Source of the DNA: Clostridiales bacterium
GTDB lineage: Bacteria; Bacillota; Clostridia; Christensenellales; Borkfalkiaceae
Assembly: GCA_015055965.1 (NCBI GenBank)
Contig: SVHG01000007.1
Location: forward strand, 45,815-109,814
Length of the DNA stretch: 64,000 nucleotides
Direction of reading: 5' to 3'
This document shows, in pieces, positions 9,806 to 19,680 of this stretch. The position numbers were made by a program, and so were the translations under genes. The notes beneath the pieces are model-generated. The model did not search any database. It saw only the letters and a list, made by a program, of their open reading frames with translations, and had not been told where the DNA came from. Positions within the stretch are counted from its first letter, which is position 1, and the number at the start of each line of letters is the position of its first letter.

Positions 9806-9820
9806 TTAATCGCGCTATAG
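9806..9820 (+). repeat. TTAATC-TATAG element copy
   Basis: TTAATCGCGCTATAG after udk, T-tract follows. Confidence 0.8.
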
Positions 9821-9881
9821 CGTGGTTTTTTATGATAATTTTATTTAAAACGAAGGCTTTTTATGAAGAAAAACAACAAAT

Positions 9882-9911
9882 AGGTAAGCTTAACTACGGC
9901 TTACCTTTTTT
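9882..9911 (+). terminator. Rho-independent terminator-like hairpin
   Basis: GGTAAGC...GCTTACC followed by T-run. Confidence 0.7.
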
Positions 9912-10089
9912 ATTTTTCTTTAAAGATGGGTAAGTCGTTTGCTTTTAATGGGTTTTCTCTTAAAGAGAAAAAAATACTATAATTAGCGGATTTTATTAGA
10001 AAATGATTGAAAAAATGACGTGAGTGTGTTATAATACAGTATAATCAAAAAAACAAATACGCCCTTTAGGGCGTTTAATAGGAGGAATT

Positions 10090-10923
10090 ATGTTCCCTAA
10101 TCCCATACTTTCTATAGGCGATACTCATATTTACTTATACGGCCTTTTGATTGCACTAGGTATTCTTGCATGCTTTTTCGTGCTTTTTCAATACAGTAAA
10201 AGAGCGGGAATTCCTAACGAATACGTAGATTTTGCCTTTTATAACGGAATTGCTTCAATCGTAATCGGCTTTATCGGTTCTGCTCTTTGGCATGGATTGT
10301 TCCAATATATAGAGGACGTAAAAAACGGAGTTCCTAACCCTCAATTTAGCATTAAGTCGGGTATTACTGCGATCGGTGGCTTAGCAACTGGCGCTCTTAC
10401 CTTTATCGTTATTTGCTTAATCTTCCGCAAAAAATATCCTTTTTCATTAACTAAGCTCGTAGCAGTTGCTCCTATGTGCATGATAATTGCTCACGCCTTT
10501 GGCAGAATGGGCTGTTTAATGGCGGGCTGCTGTCACGGCGAATATTTAGGTCAAGAATACGTTTTTGGCGGAATCAGAATGGACGGAACTAACGGTTGGG
10601 GATATTACGTGCCCACCCAGCTTTACGAAGCGTTATTCCTTTTCCTTTTATTCACCGTTTTAACCTTGCTTTTATACAAAAAAGATTTTGAATACAGCTT
10701 ACCCGTATATCTTGCTTCTTACGGCGTTTGGAGATTTATTATTGAGTTTGCAAGAGCAGACGATAGAGGTGCTTTTATAGGTAGCTTAACCCCTTCACAA
10801 ACGTTATCAATAGTTTTAGTTGCTTTATCAGTTCCTGCTTACTTTATTTTAAAGCATTTCCTAGCTAAAAAGCGCGCTTACGAGGCAAGCTTACCTACTG
10901 CAGCCGCAGAAACGGAAGAATAA
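10090..10923 (+). CDS. lgt: Prolipoprotein diacylglyceryl transferase
   Basis: HAFGRMGCLMAGCCHGEYL; GGASGER-like AIGGLATGA region; multi-TM. Confidence 0.9.
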   Translation: MFPNPILSIGDTHIYLYGLLIALGILACFFVLFQYSKRAGIPNEYVDFAFYNGIASIVIGFIGSALWHGLFQYIEDVKNGVPNPQFSIKSGITAIGGLATGALTFIVICLIFRKKYPFSLTKLVAVAPMCMIIAHAFGRMGCLMAGCCHGEYLGQEYVFGGIRMDGTNGWGYYVPTQLYEALFLFLLFTVLTLLLYKKDFEYSLPVYLASYGVWRFIIEFARADDRGAFIGSLTPSQTLSIVLVALSVPAYFILKHFLAKKRAYEASLPTAAAETEE

Positions 10924-10989
10924 TTTAACTTTAGCGCATATAAAAAGTTTTAACTGTTGATATTTTCTTAGATTAAAGGAGGAAAATAT

Positions 10990-11565
10990 ATGGAAAAAAC
11001 AAAAGAAAACAAAATTTCAAGATTAACTGCAATTATCATTTCGCTAATAATTACGTTGGTAATTTCCGGCGTTGCAACCATTATTGCAGGACTTCAGCTT
11101 CAAGATAGGGAAAGCGGATGGTTTGTGGTTGCTACTATCTTAATAGGCATAGCAACCGCCTGCTTAACCTTTGGCGTTTCACAAATGGTTATCGGCGCAA
11201 TCTACAAAACCAAGATATTATTGGCAATTTCTGCCGTTATAACCTTCTTAGCAATAATATTCACCTTATTCATTTTGGCAATTTTTGCAATTAAATGGTG
11301 GATACTTTTAATTATTGCGTTAACTTGCATTCCTATTTTATTGCTAGTAATAATGCTCGTTTATAGGAAGAATATGGTTTTAGTTTTTGATAACGAAAAA
11401 GCTGACTACGTAGATTATAAAACGCGCGAAGAATTAAAAAAGGAAGATCAACTTTGGTACGCGCAAGAAAACAGTAACGTTTATTACCAAAAGCGTAAAG
11501 AACGTGATGAAGAAAATCCTCAAGAAGAGGAAGAGGAGCTTCCCGAAATCAAATCATTTAAGTAG
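10990..11565 (+). CDS. Membrane protein of unknown function
   Basis: Intact ORF, several TM segments, charged C-terminus. Confidence 0.65.
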   Translation: MEKTKENKISRLTAIIISLIITLVISGVATIIAGLQLQDRESGWFVVATILIGIATACLTFGVSQMVIGAIYKTKILLAISAVITFLAIIFTLFILAIFAIKWWILLIIALTCIPILLLVIMLVYRKNMVLVFDNEKADYVDYKTREELKKEDQLWYAQENSNVYYQKRKERDEENPQEEEEELPEIKSFK

Positions 11566-11574
11566 AGGTCTATT

Positions 11575-13014
11575 ATGGAAAAAAGAAATCTCACGCTGCT
11601 TACCGACCTTTATCAATTAACCATGATGAACGGCTATTATCTTAAAGGCCGACACGAGCAAGTTGCTATATTCGACCTATTCTTCCGCCCCAATAAGCTA
11701 ATAACTTATTCTCTAGCTGCAGGGCTTGAACAGGCTGTGGATTATATTTTAAACTTAAACTTCGGCAAAGAAGAAATAGAATATCTTCGCTCTTTAAATT
11801 TATTCGACGAGGGATTTTTAAATTACCTTGCGAATATGAAATTTACCGGGGACGTTTACGCCCTTCCTGAAGGCACGGTGGTTTTCCCCGGCGAACCTAT
11901 TTTAACTGTAAAAGCGCCCATTATTCAAGCTCAGCTTATAGAAACGGCGCTACTTAATATTTTAAATCACCAAACGCTAATTGCTTCTAAGGCGGCAAAG
12001 GTTTGCAACGCCGCTAAGGGGGATAACGTGCTTGAATTCGGGCTTCGCAGGGCTCAAGGGCCTGATGCGGGCTTATACGGCGCAAGGGCTGCAATTATCG
12101 GTGGATGCACCTCAACCTCTAACGTTTTAGCAGGTCAAATGTTTGACGTTAAGGTTTCAGGCACGCACGCGCACAGCTGGGTAATGAATTTCCCCACCGA
12201 GTACGACGCTTTTATGGCGTACGCGCAAATTTATCCCGATTCTGCGTTGCTTTTGGTTGATACCTACAACACCTTAAAAAGCGGTGTTCCAAACGCAATT
12301 AAGGTGTTTGACGAGTTAAAAAAGCAAGGTCATAAACCGCTTGGTATTAGATTAGACTCCGGCGACTTAGCTTACCTTTCTAAAAAGGCAAGGGAAATGC
12401 TAGACGAGGCCGGCTATCCGGACGCTATTATTTGCGCTTCAGGCGACTTAGACGAGTATTCAATAGCATCTTTAAAGAGTCAAGGCGCAAAGATTTCACT
12501 TTGGGGTGTTGGCACGAAGCTTATAACCAGCTCTGAAATGCCTGCCTTAGGCGGTGTTTACAAGCTATCCGGAATGGTAGAAGAGGACGGTAGTATTACC
12601 CCCAAAATTAAGCTTTCAGATAACAGCGTAAAGATAACAAACCCCGGCTTTAAGAGTATATACAGGGTTTACGTTAACGGCAAGGCAGAAGCGGATTTAA
12701 TTTGCTTACGTGGCGAAAAAATAGATACCACCAAGCCCTTAACCCTTTACCATCCCACCGAAAGATGGAAATGTATTACCTTTGAAAATTACGAGCTTCG
12801 CGAGTTATCCGTTAAGGTAATAGAAAACGGCAAGCTTTACTATAAGCTTCCCCCGTTAAAGGAAATAGCTCTTTACGCAAAGAGTGAGCTAGAAACCTTC
12901 TGGGAGGAATATACTAGAATAGATAATCCCCACATTTACAAGGTGGATTTATCAGACGGATTATACGCGTTGAAAACTGATATGATTAAGCAAATAAGGG
13001 GAGATAAGGCTTGA
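11575..13014 (+). CDS. pncB: Nicotinate phosphoribosyltransferase
   Basis: LLTDLYQLTMMNGYY, EFGLRRAQGPDAGLYGARAAIIGG, GIRLDSGDLAYLSKKAR. Confidence 0.93.
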   Translation: MEKRNLTLLTDLYQLTMMNGYYLKGRHEQVAIFDLFFRPNKLITYSLAAGLEQAVDYILNLNFGKEEIEYLRSLNLFDEGFLNYLANMKFTGDVYALPEGTVVFPGEPILTVKAPIIQAQLIETALLNILNHQTLIASKAAKVCNAAKGDNVLEFGLRRAQGPDAGLYGARAAIIGGCTSTSNVLAGQMFDVKVSGTHAHSWVMNFPTEYDAFMAYAQIYPDSALLLVDTYNTLKSGVPNAIKVFDELKKQGHKPLGIRLDSGDLAYLSKKAREMLDEAGYPDAIICASGDLDEYSIASLKSQGAKISLWGVGTKLITSSEMPALGGVYKLSGMVEEDGSITPKIKLSDNSVKITNPGFKSIYRVYVNGKAEADLICLRGEKIDTTKPLTLYHPTERWKCITFENYELRELSVKVIENGKLYYKLPPLKEIALYAKSELETFWEEYTRIDNPHIYKVDLSDGLYALKTDMIKQIRGDKA

Positions 13015-13532
13015 TTTTTTCTTCAAAAAAGCAAACTGAAAAAATAAAATCGCTTGAAAAACAGCTTGAAGAAAGTCAAAAGGCTCTTTTGCTTTCTCAA
13101 ACGGAGTTAAACAAAGAGCGCGATAAAACCCAAAAGCTCACAGAGCAGCTTAATCAGCTTAAAAGCGAAGGGGAAAAGCAGGCAAGCGCTAAGGCAGAGG
13201 TTATTATAGAGGAAGCGCGCCAAAAATACGAAAAAGAAATTACTAGGCTTCGCATTTTCGTTGAAAAATGGCAAAGCGCCTTGCCAGAGCCTAAGGATAT
13301 TACCCCTGAAAGTCGCAAAAGAAGGGCTTTAGCGGTTGCTTTAAGCGAAATTTTAAAGGATAATCCCTGTAACAGTAGCTTAGAAGAAGGGGTAAAACTG
13401 CTTGAAAAGCTTACTAATGCAATTAACGGCGGTAATGCGGAAGAGGGCGGTTTTAACCTAGAAGAGGTTTTAAATCCCGGTAGCGAGCTGGATTTAGCTA
13501 CCTTATGTAAAGAACTTGGAGTAATGGACTAA
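13011..13532 (+). CDS. Coiled-coil protein of unknown function
   Basis: TTG start overlapping pncB stop; Glu/Lys/Gln heptad-rich N-terminal half. Confidence 0.65.
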   Translation: MIFSSKKQTEKIKSLEKQLEESQKALLLSQTELNKERDKTQKLTEQLNQLKSEGEKQASAKAEVIIEEARQKYEKEITRLRIFVEKWQSALPEPKDITPESRKRRALAVALSEILKDNPCNSSLEEGVKLLEKLTNAINGGNAEEGGFNLEEVLNPGSELDLATLCKELGVMD

Positions 13533-14014
13533 TGTGGTATATAATACTTTTTTTTGCAACCTTATTCGTTGACCAAATTAGCAAAATAATTTGTGATGCT
13601 TACAAGGTTAATATTCCCGTTTTAGAAGGGATTTTAAAAATAGATATAGCCTACAACAAGGGCGCTTCATTTTCTTTTTTATCTAACGTAGAGTGGGCGC
13701 AAACCTTTTTTATCCTTCTAACAGTCGTGGTTTTGGCTTTTGGAGTGGGCTTTATTATTATAAAAAAGCCAAAGAGCAAATGGCTTAACAGCGCTCTTGC
13801 GCTTATGTTTTCGGGTACTATAGGTAATTTTATAGACCGTTTGGCATTCCGCTACGTGCGTGACTTTATAAACGTGCCCTTTTTTGCTAACTTTAACGTT
13901 GCAGATATTTGCCTTTGCATTGGCGCGTTTATGCTTATTTTCTACGTTTTATTTATGGGCGAAGATCCCGTGTTTAATTTTAAGAAAAACAAAAATGAGA
14001 GTAAAGGCGAATGA
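13532..14014 (+). CDS. lspA: Lipoprotein signal peptidase II
   Basis: FVDQISK, AYNKGASFSFL, GTIGNFIDRL, FNVADICLCIG. Confidence 0.93.
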   Translation: MWYIILFFATLFVDQISKIICDAYKVNIPVLEGILKIDIAYNKGASFSFLSNVEWAQTFFILLTVVVLAFGVGFIIIKKPKSKWLNSALALMFSGTIGNFIDRLAFRYVRDFINVPFFANFNVADICLCIGAFMLIFYVLFMGEDPVFNFKKNKNESKGE

Positions 14015-14907
14015 TAACCTTAACCGTGGAAAATGGCGGAGTAAGGCTAGACGCCTTTATTGCCTTAAAAACAGAGCTTAGCCGTTCGCACGTTAAAAAG
14101 ATAACTGATGAAGGCGGAGTGCTTGTTAACGGCAAGCCTCAAAAGGGTAAATATACGGTAAAAGAAGGGGACGTTATTGAGTTTTCCTTACCGGAGCTTA
14201 AGCCGTTGGACGTAAAGCCCGTTGATATTCCCTTAGATATAGTTTATCAAGACGCGGACGTTGCGCTTATAAATAAGCCACAGGGAATGACTGTGCACGC
14301 CGGTAACGGAACGGACGATAACACCTTGGTCAACGCTCTTTTATTTGCGTTAGATAGCTTAAGCGGTATAAACGGCGTAATTCGCCCGGGTATAGTTCAC
14401 AGAATAGATAAGGATACCTCCGGTCTATTAATCGTTGCTAAAAACGATAGGGCGCATATATCGCTAGCAAGTCAAATAGAAAGTAAAACCTGCAAAAGAA
14501 TTTACCTTGCGTTACTTCACGGTAAGGTAAAGGAGGATAGCGGGGTTATAGATACCTTTATAGACCGTTCTGCTAAGGATAGAACCGCTTACGCCGTTTC
14601 TACTAAGGGAAGAAGGGCGGTTACCGATTATAGGGTTATTAAAAGATACGAAGGGTATACTCTTTGTGAGTTTTCCTTAAGAACGGGTAGAACTCATCAA
14701 ATAAGAGTGCACAGCAAGCATCTTGGAAATCCCGTGGTTGGTGATAAGGTTTACGGGCCTAAAAAATGCCCGTTTAATTTAGAAGGTCAGCTTTTACACG
14801 CTTATTCGCTAACCTTTACGCACCCCACCACGAACGAGCAAATGACCTTTAGTTGTGATTTGCCCGAATATTTTAAAAAGACCTTGGCAAAGCTTAAAGA
14901 GATATAA
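14011..14907 (+). CDS. RluA/RluD-family pseudouridine synthase
   Basis: S4-like N-terminus; RPGIVHRIDKDTSGLLIVAKND; TGRTHQIRVH. Confidence 0.92.
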   Translation: MITLTVENGGVRLDAFIALKTELSRSHVKKITDEGGVLVNGKPQKGKYTVKEGDVIEFSLPELKPLDVKPVDIPLDIVYQDADVALINKPQGMTVHAGNGTDDNTLVNALLFALDSLSGINGVIRPGIVHRIDKDTSGLLIVAKNDRAHISLASQIESKTCKRIYLALLHGKVKEDSGVIDTFIDRSAKDRTAYAVSTKGRRAVTDYRVIKRYEGYTLCEFSLRTGRTHQIRVHSKHLGNPVVGDKVYGPKKCPFNLEGQLLHAYSLTFTHPTTNEQMTFSCDLPEYFKKTLAKLKEI

Positions 14908-14915
14908 AAGTGGCT

Positions 14916-14930
14916 CTATAACGCGATTAA
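14916..14930 (-). repeat. TTAATC-TATAG element copy, inverted
   Basis: CTATAACGCGATTAA after pseudouridine synthase gene. Confidence 0.8.
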
Positions 14931-15044
14931 ACGGTGTTTTTATTTGTTAAGTTGCTTTTAAAAGGCGAACTGCAGACGCGAAATTAAGGCCGTTTATTAA
15001 AAAAGCCAAACTGAAATAGTTAAATTTATAAGGAAGATATATAG

Positions 15045-16670
15045 ATGGAAGCAAAGAATTTTATTGAAGACATTATTAACGAAGAGCTTGAAGGCGGTGT
15101 GGTTAACGAGGTTCATACCAGATTTCCCCCTGAGCCAAACGGTTATTTGCATATTGGCCACGCAAAGTCCTTATGCTTAAACTTTGGTACTGCTAAAAAA
15201 TACGGCGGAAAGTGCAATCTTTTCTTTGACGATACTAACCCCTCTAAAGAAAAGACTGAATTCGTTGACGCTATTAAGGCAGATATTGAATGGCTTGGCT
15301 TTAAGTGGTATGAAATGCATTACGCTTCAGACTTTTTTGACGATATTTTTGAGCTTGCTATTAAGTTAATTAAGGACGGCAAGGCTTACGTATGCGATCT
15401 TACTGCTGAACAAATTAGGGAAACTCGCGGTACTCTTACTCAACCGGGTACTGAAAGTCCTTACAGAAATAGAAGCGTGGAAGAAAATCTTCGTTTATTT
15501 AACGAAATGAAGGAAGGTAAGTACGCAGACGGCGAAAAGGTTCTTCGCGCTAAAATTGATATGGCTTCACCTAATATCAATATGCGAGACCCCGTAATTT
15601 ATAGGGTTTTACACGCAACTCATCACCGCACTGGCGATAAGTGGTGTATTTACCCCATGTACGATTACGCTCATCCTATTTGTGACTCTATGCAAGGCGT
15701 AACTCACTCTCTTTGCACCTTAGAGTTTGAAGATCACCGCCCCTTATATAATTGGGTTGTAGAAAATACCGGTGTTGCGCATAAGCCCCGCCAAATAGAG
15801 TTTGCTCGCCTTAATATTGCAAACACCGTTATGAGTAAAAGATATTTAAAGAAGCTTGTAGAAGAGGGCACGGTAAGAGGCTGGGACGATCCCAGAATGC
15901 CCACCTTAACGGGCTTAAGAGCAAGGGGTATTCCCGCAAACGCTTTAAAAAACTTCTGTGAAGCGGTTGGCGTTGCAAAGGCTAATTCAGAAATTGAAAG
16001 CGGTTATTTAGAACACTTCGTAAGGGAAGATTTAAACGCTAATGCAGAAAGAGCTATGGCTGTAATCAACCCCATTAAGGTTATTATAGAAAATTACGAA
16101 GGAAGTGAGCTTCTTGACTTTGATACCAAGCCTCAGTTAGAAGAAAGCCCCACCAGAAAGATTACTTTTTCTAAAGAGCTTTATATTTCTGCAGAAGACT
16201 TTTCTGATAACCCGCCCCCAAAATTCTTTAGATTAAAACCCGAAGGTTACGTTCGTTTAAAGAATGCTTATATCATTAAGTGTGAAAGGGTTGAATATGA
16301 CGATAACGGCGCTATAGCCCAACTTATTTGCTCGTATTTACCTGAATCTAAGTCTGGTTCAGATACTAGCGGAATGAAGGTAAAGGGAACTATTCAATGG
16401 GTAGACGCGGCTACTTGCGTTGACGTAACTGTTAAAAAATACGATTATCTTTTAAAGGATGCTGAATATTCCGGTCAAGACTTTGGCGAAAGATTTAACC
16501 CCGAAAGCGAAAAGATTTTCGTTGGTAAAGCAGAAAAATATCTTGCAGAATGCAAAGAAGGCGAAAGCTTCCAGCTTCTTCGCGTAGGATATTATAAAAC
16601 GGGTAAAGAAAACGGAAAAACCGTTCTGCATGAGATAACCTCTTTGAAGGACACCTACAAAGCAAAATAA
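15045..16670 (+). CDS. glnS: Glutaminyl-tRNA synthetase
   Basis: RFPPEPNGYLHIGHAKS, CTLEFEDHRPLYNWV, ARLNIANTVMSKRYL. Confidence 0.95.
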   Translation: MEAKNFIEDIINEELEGGVVNEVHTRFPPEPNGYLHIGHAKSLCLNFGTAKKYGGKCNLFFDDTNPSKEKTEFVDAIKADIEWLGFKWYEMHYASDFFDDIFELAIKLIKDGKAYVCDLTAEQIRETRGTLTQPGTESPYRNRSVEENLRLFNEMKEGKYADGEKVLRAKIDMASPNINMRDPVIYRVLHATHHRTGDKWCIYPMYDYAHPICDSMQGVTHSLCTLEFEDHRPLYNWVVENTGVAHKPRQIEFARLNIANTVMSKRYLKKLVEEGTVRGWDDPRMPTLTGLRARGIPANALKNFCEAVGVAKANSEIESGYLEHFVREDLNANAERAMAVINPIKVIIENYEGSELLDFDTKPQLEESPTRKITFSKELYISAEDFSDNPPPKFFRLKPEGYVRLKNAYIIKCERVEYDDNGAIAQLICSYLPESKSGSDTSGMKVKGTIQWVDAATCVDVTVKKYDYLLKDAEYSGQDFGERFNPESEKIFVGKAEKYLAECKEGESFQLLRVGYYKTGKENGKTVLHEITSLKDTYKAK

Positions 16671-16679
16671 GCTTGACTT

Positions 16680-17010
16680 ACTTCGTTATAACGGCGAAAC
16701 CTTGCGCTTGCCTTCGGTCATTTACGCTAAAGTAAACTCCCTTCAGTCAATGCTCGGTTTAACCGCTCTAACTCGCAATTGAAGCTTATTAAGTGCCATA
16801 GCCATTTACTTTTTAGATAAACAAGCCTTGTTTATTGCTCGCATCTAGTGCTTATTTACAATAAGCTTGACTTACTTCGTTATAGCGGCGAAGCCTTGCG
16901 TGAGCAAATCACACATTTATGCGTGTATGCAATCAACGATTTATCGTTGTATGTAATCATTTACATAGTAAACGTATGTAATCACACCGCAAGGCGCGAA
17001 TATCATTGCG
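16680..17010 (+). repeat. Tandem micro-hairpin array 3, same family as the 5.2-5.9 kb block
   Basis: CACACATTTATGCGTGTATGCAATCAACGATTTATCGTTGTATGTAATCATTTACATAGTAAACGTATGTAATCACACCGCAAGG matches 5650-5745; TTGCCTTCGGTCA.TTACGCTAAAGTA block matches ~5390. Confidence 0.85.
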
Positions 17011-17210
17011 TAAGCCTTGCTTGCATTTTACACGGTAAAGGGCTTTTATGGCGGTTGTTTTATACAGTTAATTTGCTCCTTTTATTCTATTAATAATTCA
17101 ATTAAAATAAAATTTAAGGTTAAAAGTTAAAAAAAGCATTGACAAACCGTGTAAATTATATTATAATTAAAGCGTAAAATAATGAACTTTTGCGCAAAGA
17201 AGGTAAAATT

Positions 17211-17855
17211 ATGTTTTGGGTAGCAGATATTTTATTAGTTTTATATTTAGCCCTATTCCTTTATAGGGGTATTAAGCGAACCGGTACGCTTAATTCTTTA
17301 CTTAACTTTACTAAGGGCTTATTAGCAATGATAATCAGTATAGGCGCAGCCTTTGCTTTATCATTCTTCGTTTTCCCCATGCTTGGTTGGATACAAGATA
17401 TGCAATTGGGGTTACTTGATTTTGGCCATAGTTTTGCGGGTATTTTAAAACTTGCAAATATCACGTTTATCACCCACGAAGAAATTGCCTTTTACACTGC
17501 AGTTGCTATTTGCACTGTTATAATGATAGTTCCCATGTATTTCTTATTCAGATGGCTTCTTAACCTATGGGATCGCTTCATTATGTGGATTCGCAAAAAG
17601 AGCAAGCTTATCAATATCGTTGGCGGTACGCTTGGCGCAATAATTAACCTTGCCGTTGGCGCAGTTATCCTTCTTGGCTTCTACTGGTTCTTTGCTGCTT
17701 TAGATGGAAGCGGAATGTTTACTTGGACTAACGACGTTTTACGCTCTGGCCGTTTAACCGGTTTAATATTTGAATATAATCCCTTATATTCATTCCTTGG
17801 CGAACCCGGTTGCCTTGCGGAAACCGTTGGTAATCTAATCAAGGGTAATTTCTAA
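17211..17855 (+). CDS. CvpA-like membrane protein
   Basis: Four-TM organisation; MFWVADILLVLYLALFLYRGIKRTGTLNSLLNFTKG; AAGGT RBS. Confidence 0.6.
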   Translation: MFWVADILLVLYLALFLYRGIKRTGTLNSLLNFTKGLLAMIISIGAAFALSFFVFPMLGWIQDMQLGLLDFGHSFAGILKLANITFITHEEIAFYTAVAICTVIMIVPMYFLFRWLLNLWDRFIMWIRKKSKLINIVGGTLGAIINLAVGAVILLGFYWFFAALDGSGMFTWTNDVLRSGRLTGLIFEYNPLYSFLGEPGCLAETVGNLIKGNF

Positions 17856-17867
17856 AAATAAAAAATT

Positions 17868-17901
17868 TAACCACCTTGCTTGTTTTTTGCAGGGTGGTTT
17901 T
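17868..17901 (+). terminator. Rho-independent terminator
   Basis: ACCACCTTGC...GCAGGGTGGTTTTTTT. Confidence 0.75.
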
Positions 17902-18042
17902 TTTATGCTTTTTATCAATTTGCAATAAAAATTATTCGGTTTTGTTACGTGTTCTAGCTTAAAAAGAGCTTAGCCTTAAATGGCGTTTTTTTGGGTGTGA
18001 AAAAGAAAATTTAATTGAATAAAATTTTTGTTGAAAATGCCG

Positions 18043-18057
18043 TTAATAGCGCTATAG
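18043..18057 (+). repeat. TTAATC-TATAG element copy
   Basis: TTAATAGCGCTATAG, 3' of minus-strand lipoprotein gene. Confidence 0.75.
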
Positions 18058-18065
18058 CTAGCTTT

Positions 18066-18746
18066 TTAGTTATCCTTTTCGGCAATAACCTCACCGGTTA
18101 CACCGTCTATAAGATAGGCCTTTTTGAGCCCTTTATCACAAATAAAGCCAACGTAATAATAATTTTTGCCGTTTTCACAAAGCAGTCTTATAACTATTTC
18201 TGCCTTTAAAACGCCCTTTTGGGTGTGTTCCTTTAAAAAGGCTTCCCCTTTACTAGCGGCGCTTTCAAGCGCTTTCGTATAGCTAACGGTGTTTTCGTTT
18301 AGCTGTGAAGCTGTGTTAACCAAGGTAGAGCTTTCGCCGTAACAAATTTCAACGGCAAGGCTTTTTTCGGGTAGGGCGGCAACCTCAACGTCGCAAAAAA
18401 GGGTGCTTTTAACGGGATTAAAGGTTAGGGGCGCGCTATACTGCTTATCGCCAACGGTGAATTTTACGGTTAGTTGGCTACCAACCTCTTCCTTTTGAAT
18501 AATTTTGAAGCCAAGGCATAAAAGAGTATCTTGCTTAATTCCGTCAAAGGTAGCGGGTGATTCCTTGCTTCCCGCGTAAACAACCACGCAAAAATTATCT
18601 TGCTCGCCAATAAATACGTCCTTTCTAAGCTCGCTTACGTAAGAAAGATAATCGGGCTTAGAGTTGCAGGCAGAAAGTGTAGCCATAACGGTTAATACGC
18701 AAATAATAACTAGCTCTACCGCTACAAAAATCTTTTTTCTTTTCAT
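18066..18746 (-). CDS. Lipoprotein with PepSY-like C-terminus
   Basis: Lipobox MATLSAC; C-terminal KKAYLIDGVTGEVIAEKDN. Confidence 0.65.
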   Translation of the reverse strand: MKRKKIFVAVELVIICVLTVMATLSACNSKPDYLSYVSELRKDVFIGEQDNFCVVVYAGSKESPATFDGIKQDTLLCLGFKIIQKEEVGSQLTVKFTVGDKQYSAPLTFNPVKSTLFCDVEVAALPEKSLAVEICYGESSTLVNTASQLNENTVSYTKALESAASKGEAFLKEHTQKGVLKAEIVIRLLCENGKNYYYVGFICDKGLKKAYLIDGVTGEVIAEKDN

Positions 18747-18935
18747 ATATTTTCTCCGTTAATAAAGGGTATGAAAAAGCGGTTGAATATATGCAAAAGA
18801 ATAAAAAAAGAGTAAATAAAGGGCACAATTTTAGAAAAAGGCGCTTATTCGTGGACAATATTTTAAAACTGTGTTATAATTTTAACAAGATAAAACGCTT
18901 ACTTGCTAACTTTAGCAAAAGTATAAGGGGATTTT

Positions 18936-19517
18936 ATGCAAAAGACTATAATTAAAACCGCGCTTATAACGGTTGGCGCTATAATTATTGCTTGCGGATT
19001 GATATTCGGCTCTATTTTGATTTTTGATAGCCATACTTCCGCTCAATTTTTTAGTAATATAGGTAAGGAAGAAACCGCTCTTAAGTATTACGAAAGAGCT
19101 TACGAAAGGGAAGAAAGCGAAGAAAATCTTCTTTTGGTAATAAATTCTTCAATAAGCGCAAGTGATAATGCGGCCTTAATTGAATACTTTGAAATATACG
19201 ATAAAAGCAAGAATAAAGCAGAAGATGAATACGACGAATTTATAGCAGGAAAATACTGCACGGCTCTTTTAGAAGAGGGCAGAACGGAAGATGCGTTTAA
19301 GAGTGCTAAAAAGTACGTTGGCGATTATTCCTCAACCTGCGCGCCAAGAGCTATTATTGCTTACGGGTTTAGTAAGCAGGATAAGGCGATTTTAACAAGC
19401 GCTTTAGCTTTGTTAAACGCCGTTAGTTTAGAAAATGCCACCACTTTATCTGCTTCTGCATTAAGCACTATTGCAAGCGATATTACAATGATTTCAAGCT
19501 ATTTAGCTACCAACTAA
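18936..19517 (+). CDS. TPR-like membrane-anchored protein
   Basis: N-terminal TM; EETALKYYERAYEREESEENLLLVINSSIS. Confidence 0.6.
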   Translation: MQKTIIKTALITVGAIIIACGLIFGSILIFDSHTSAQFFSNIGKEETALKYYERAYEREESEENLLLVINSSISASDNAALIEYFEIYDKSKNKAEDEYDEFIAGKYCTALLEEGRTEDAFKSAKKYVGDYSSTCAPRAIIAYGFSKQDKAILTSALALLNAVSLENATTLSASALSTIASDITMISSYLATN

Positions 19518-19536
19518 AATATCTTAAAAACCATCG

Positions 19537-19551
19537 TTAATCGCCTTATAG
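19537..19551 (+). repeat. TTAATC-TATAG element copy
   Basis: TTAATCGCCTTATAG then CTCAGCTTTTTT. Confidence 0.8.
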
Positions 19552-19680
19552 CTCAGCTTTTTTAATATAAAAATACCAAAAACCTTACTTTTAGTTAAAT
19601 AAAAACACTTTGTTTTTTACGCCCTGCCTTATATTAAGCAGGGCTTTTTGATTGTGATATTAAATTTATTTTAAACACTT

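Noticed and set aside
14908-15044. T-box leader before glnS
   Set aside because: No specifier loop or TGGNACCGCG-type T-box sequence could be found.
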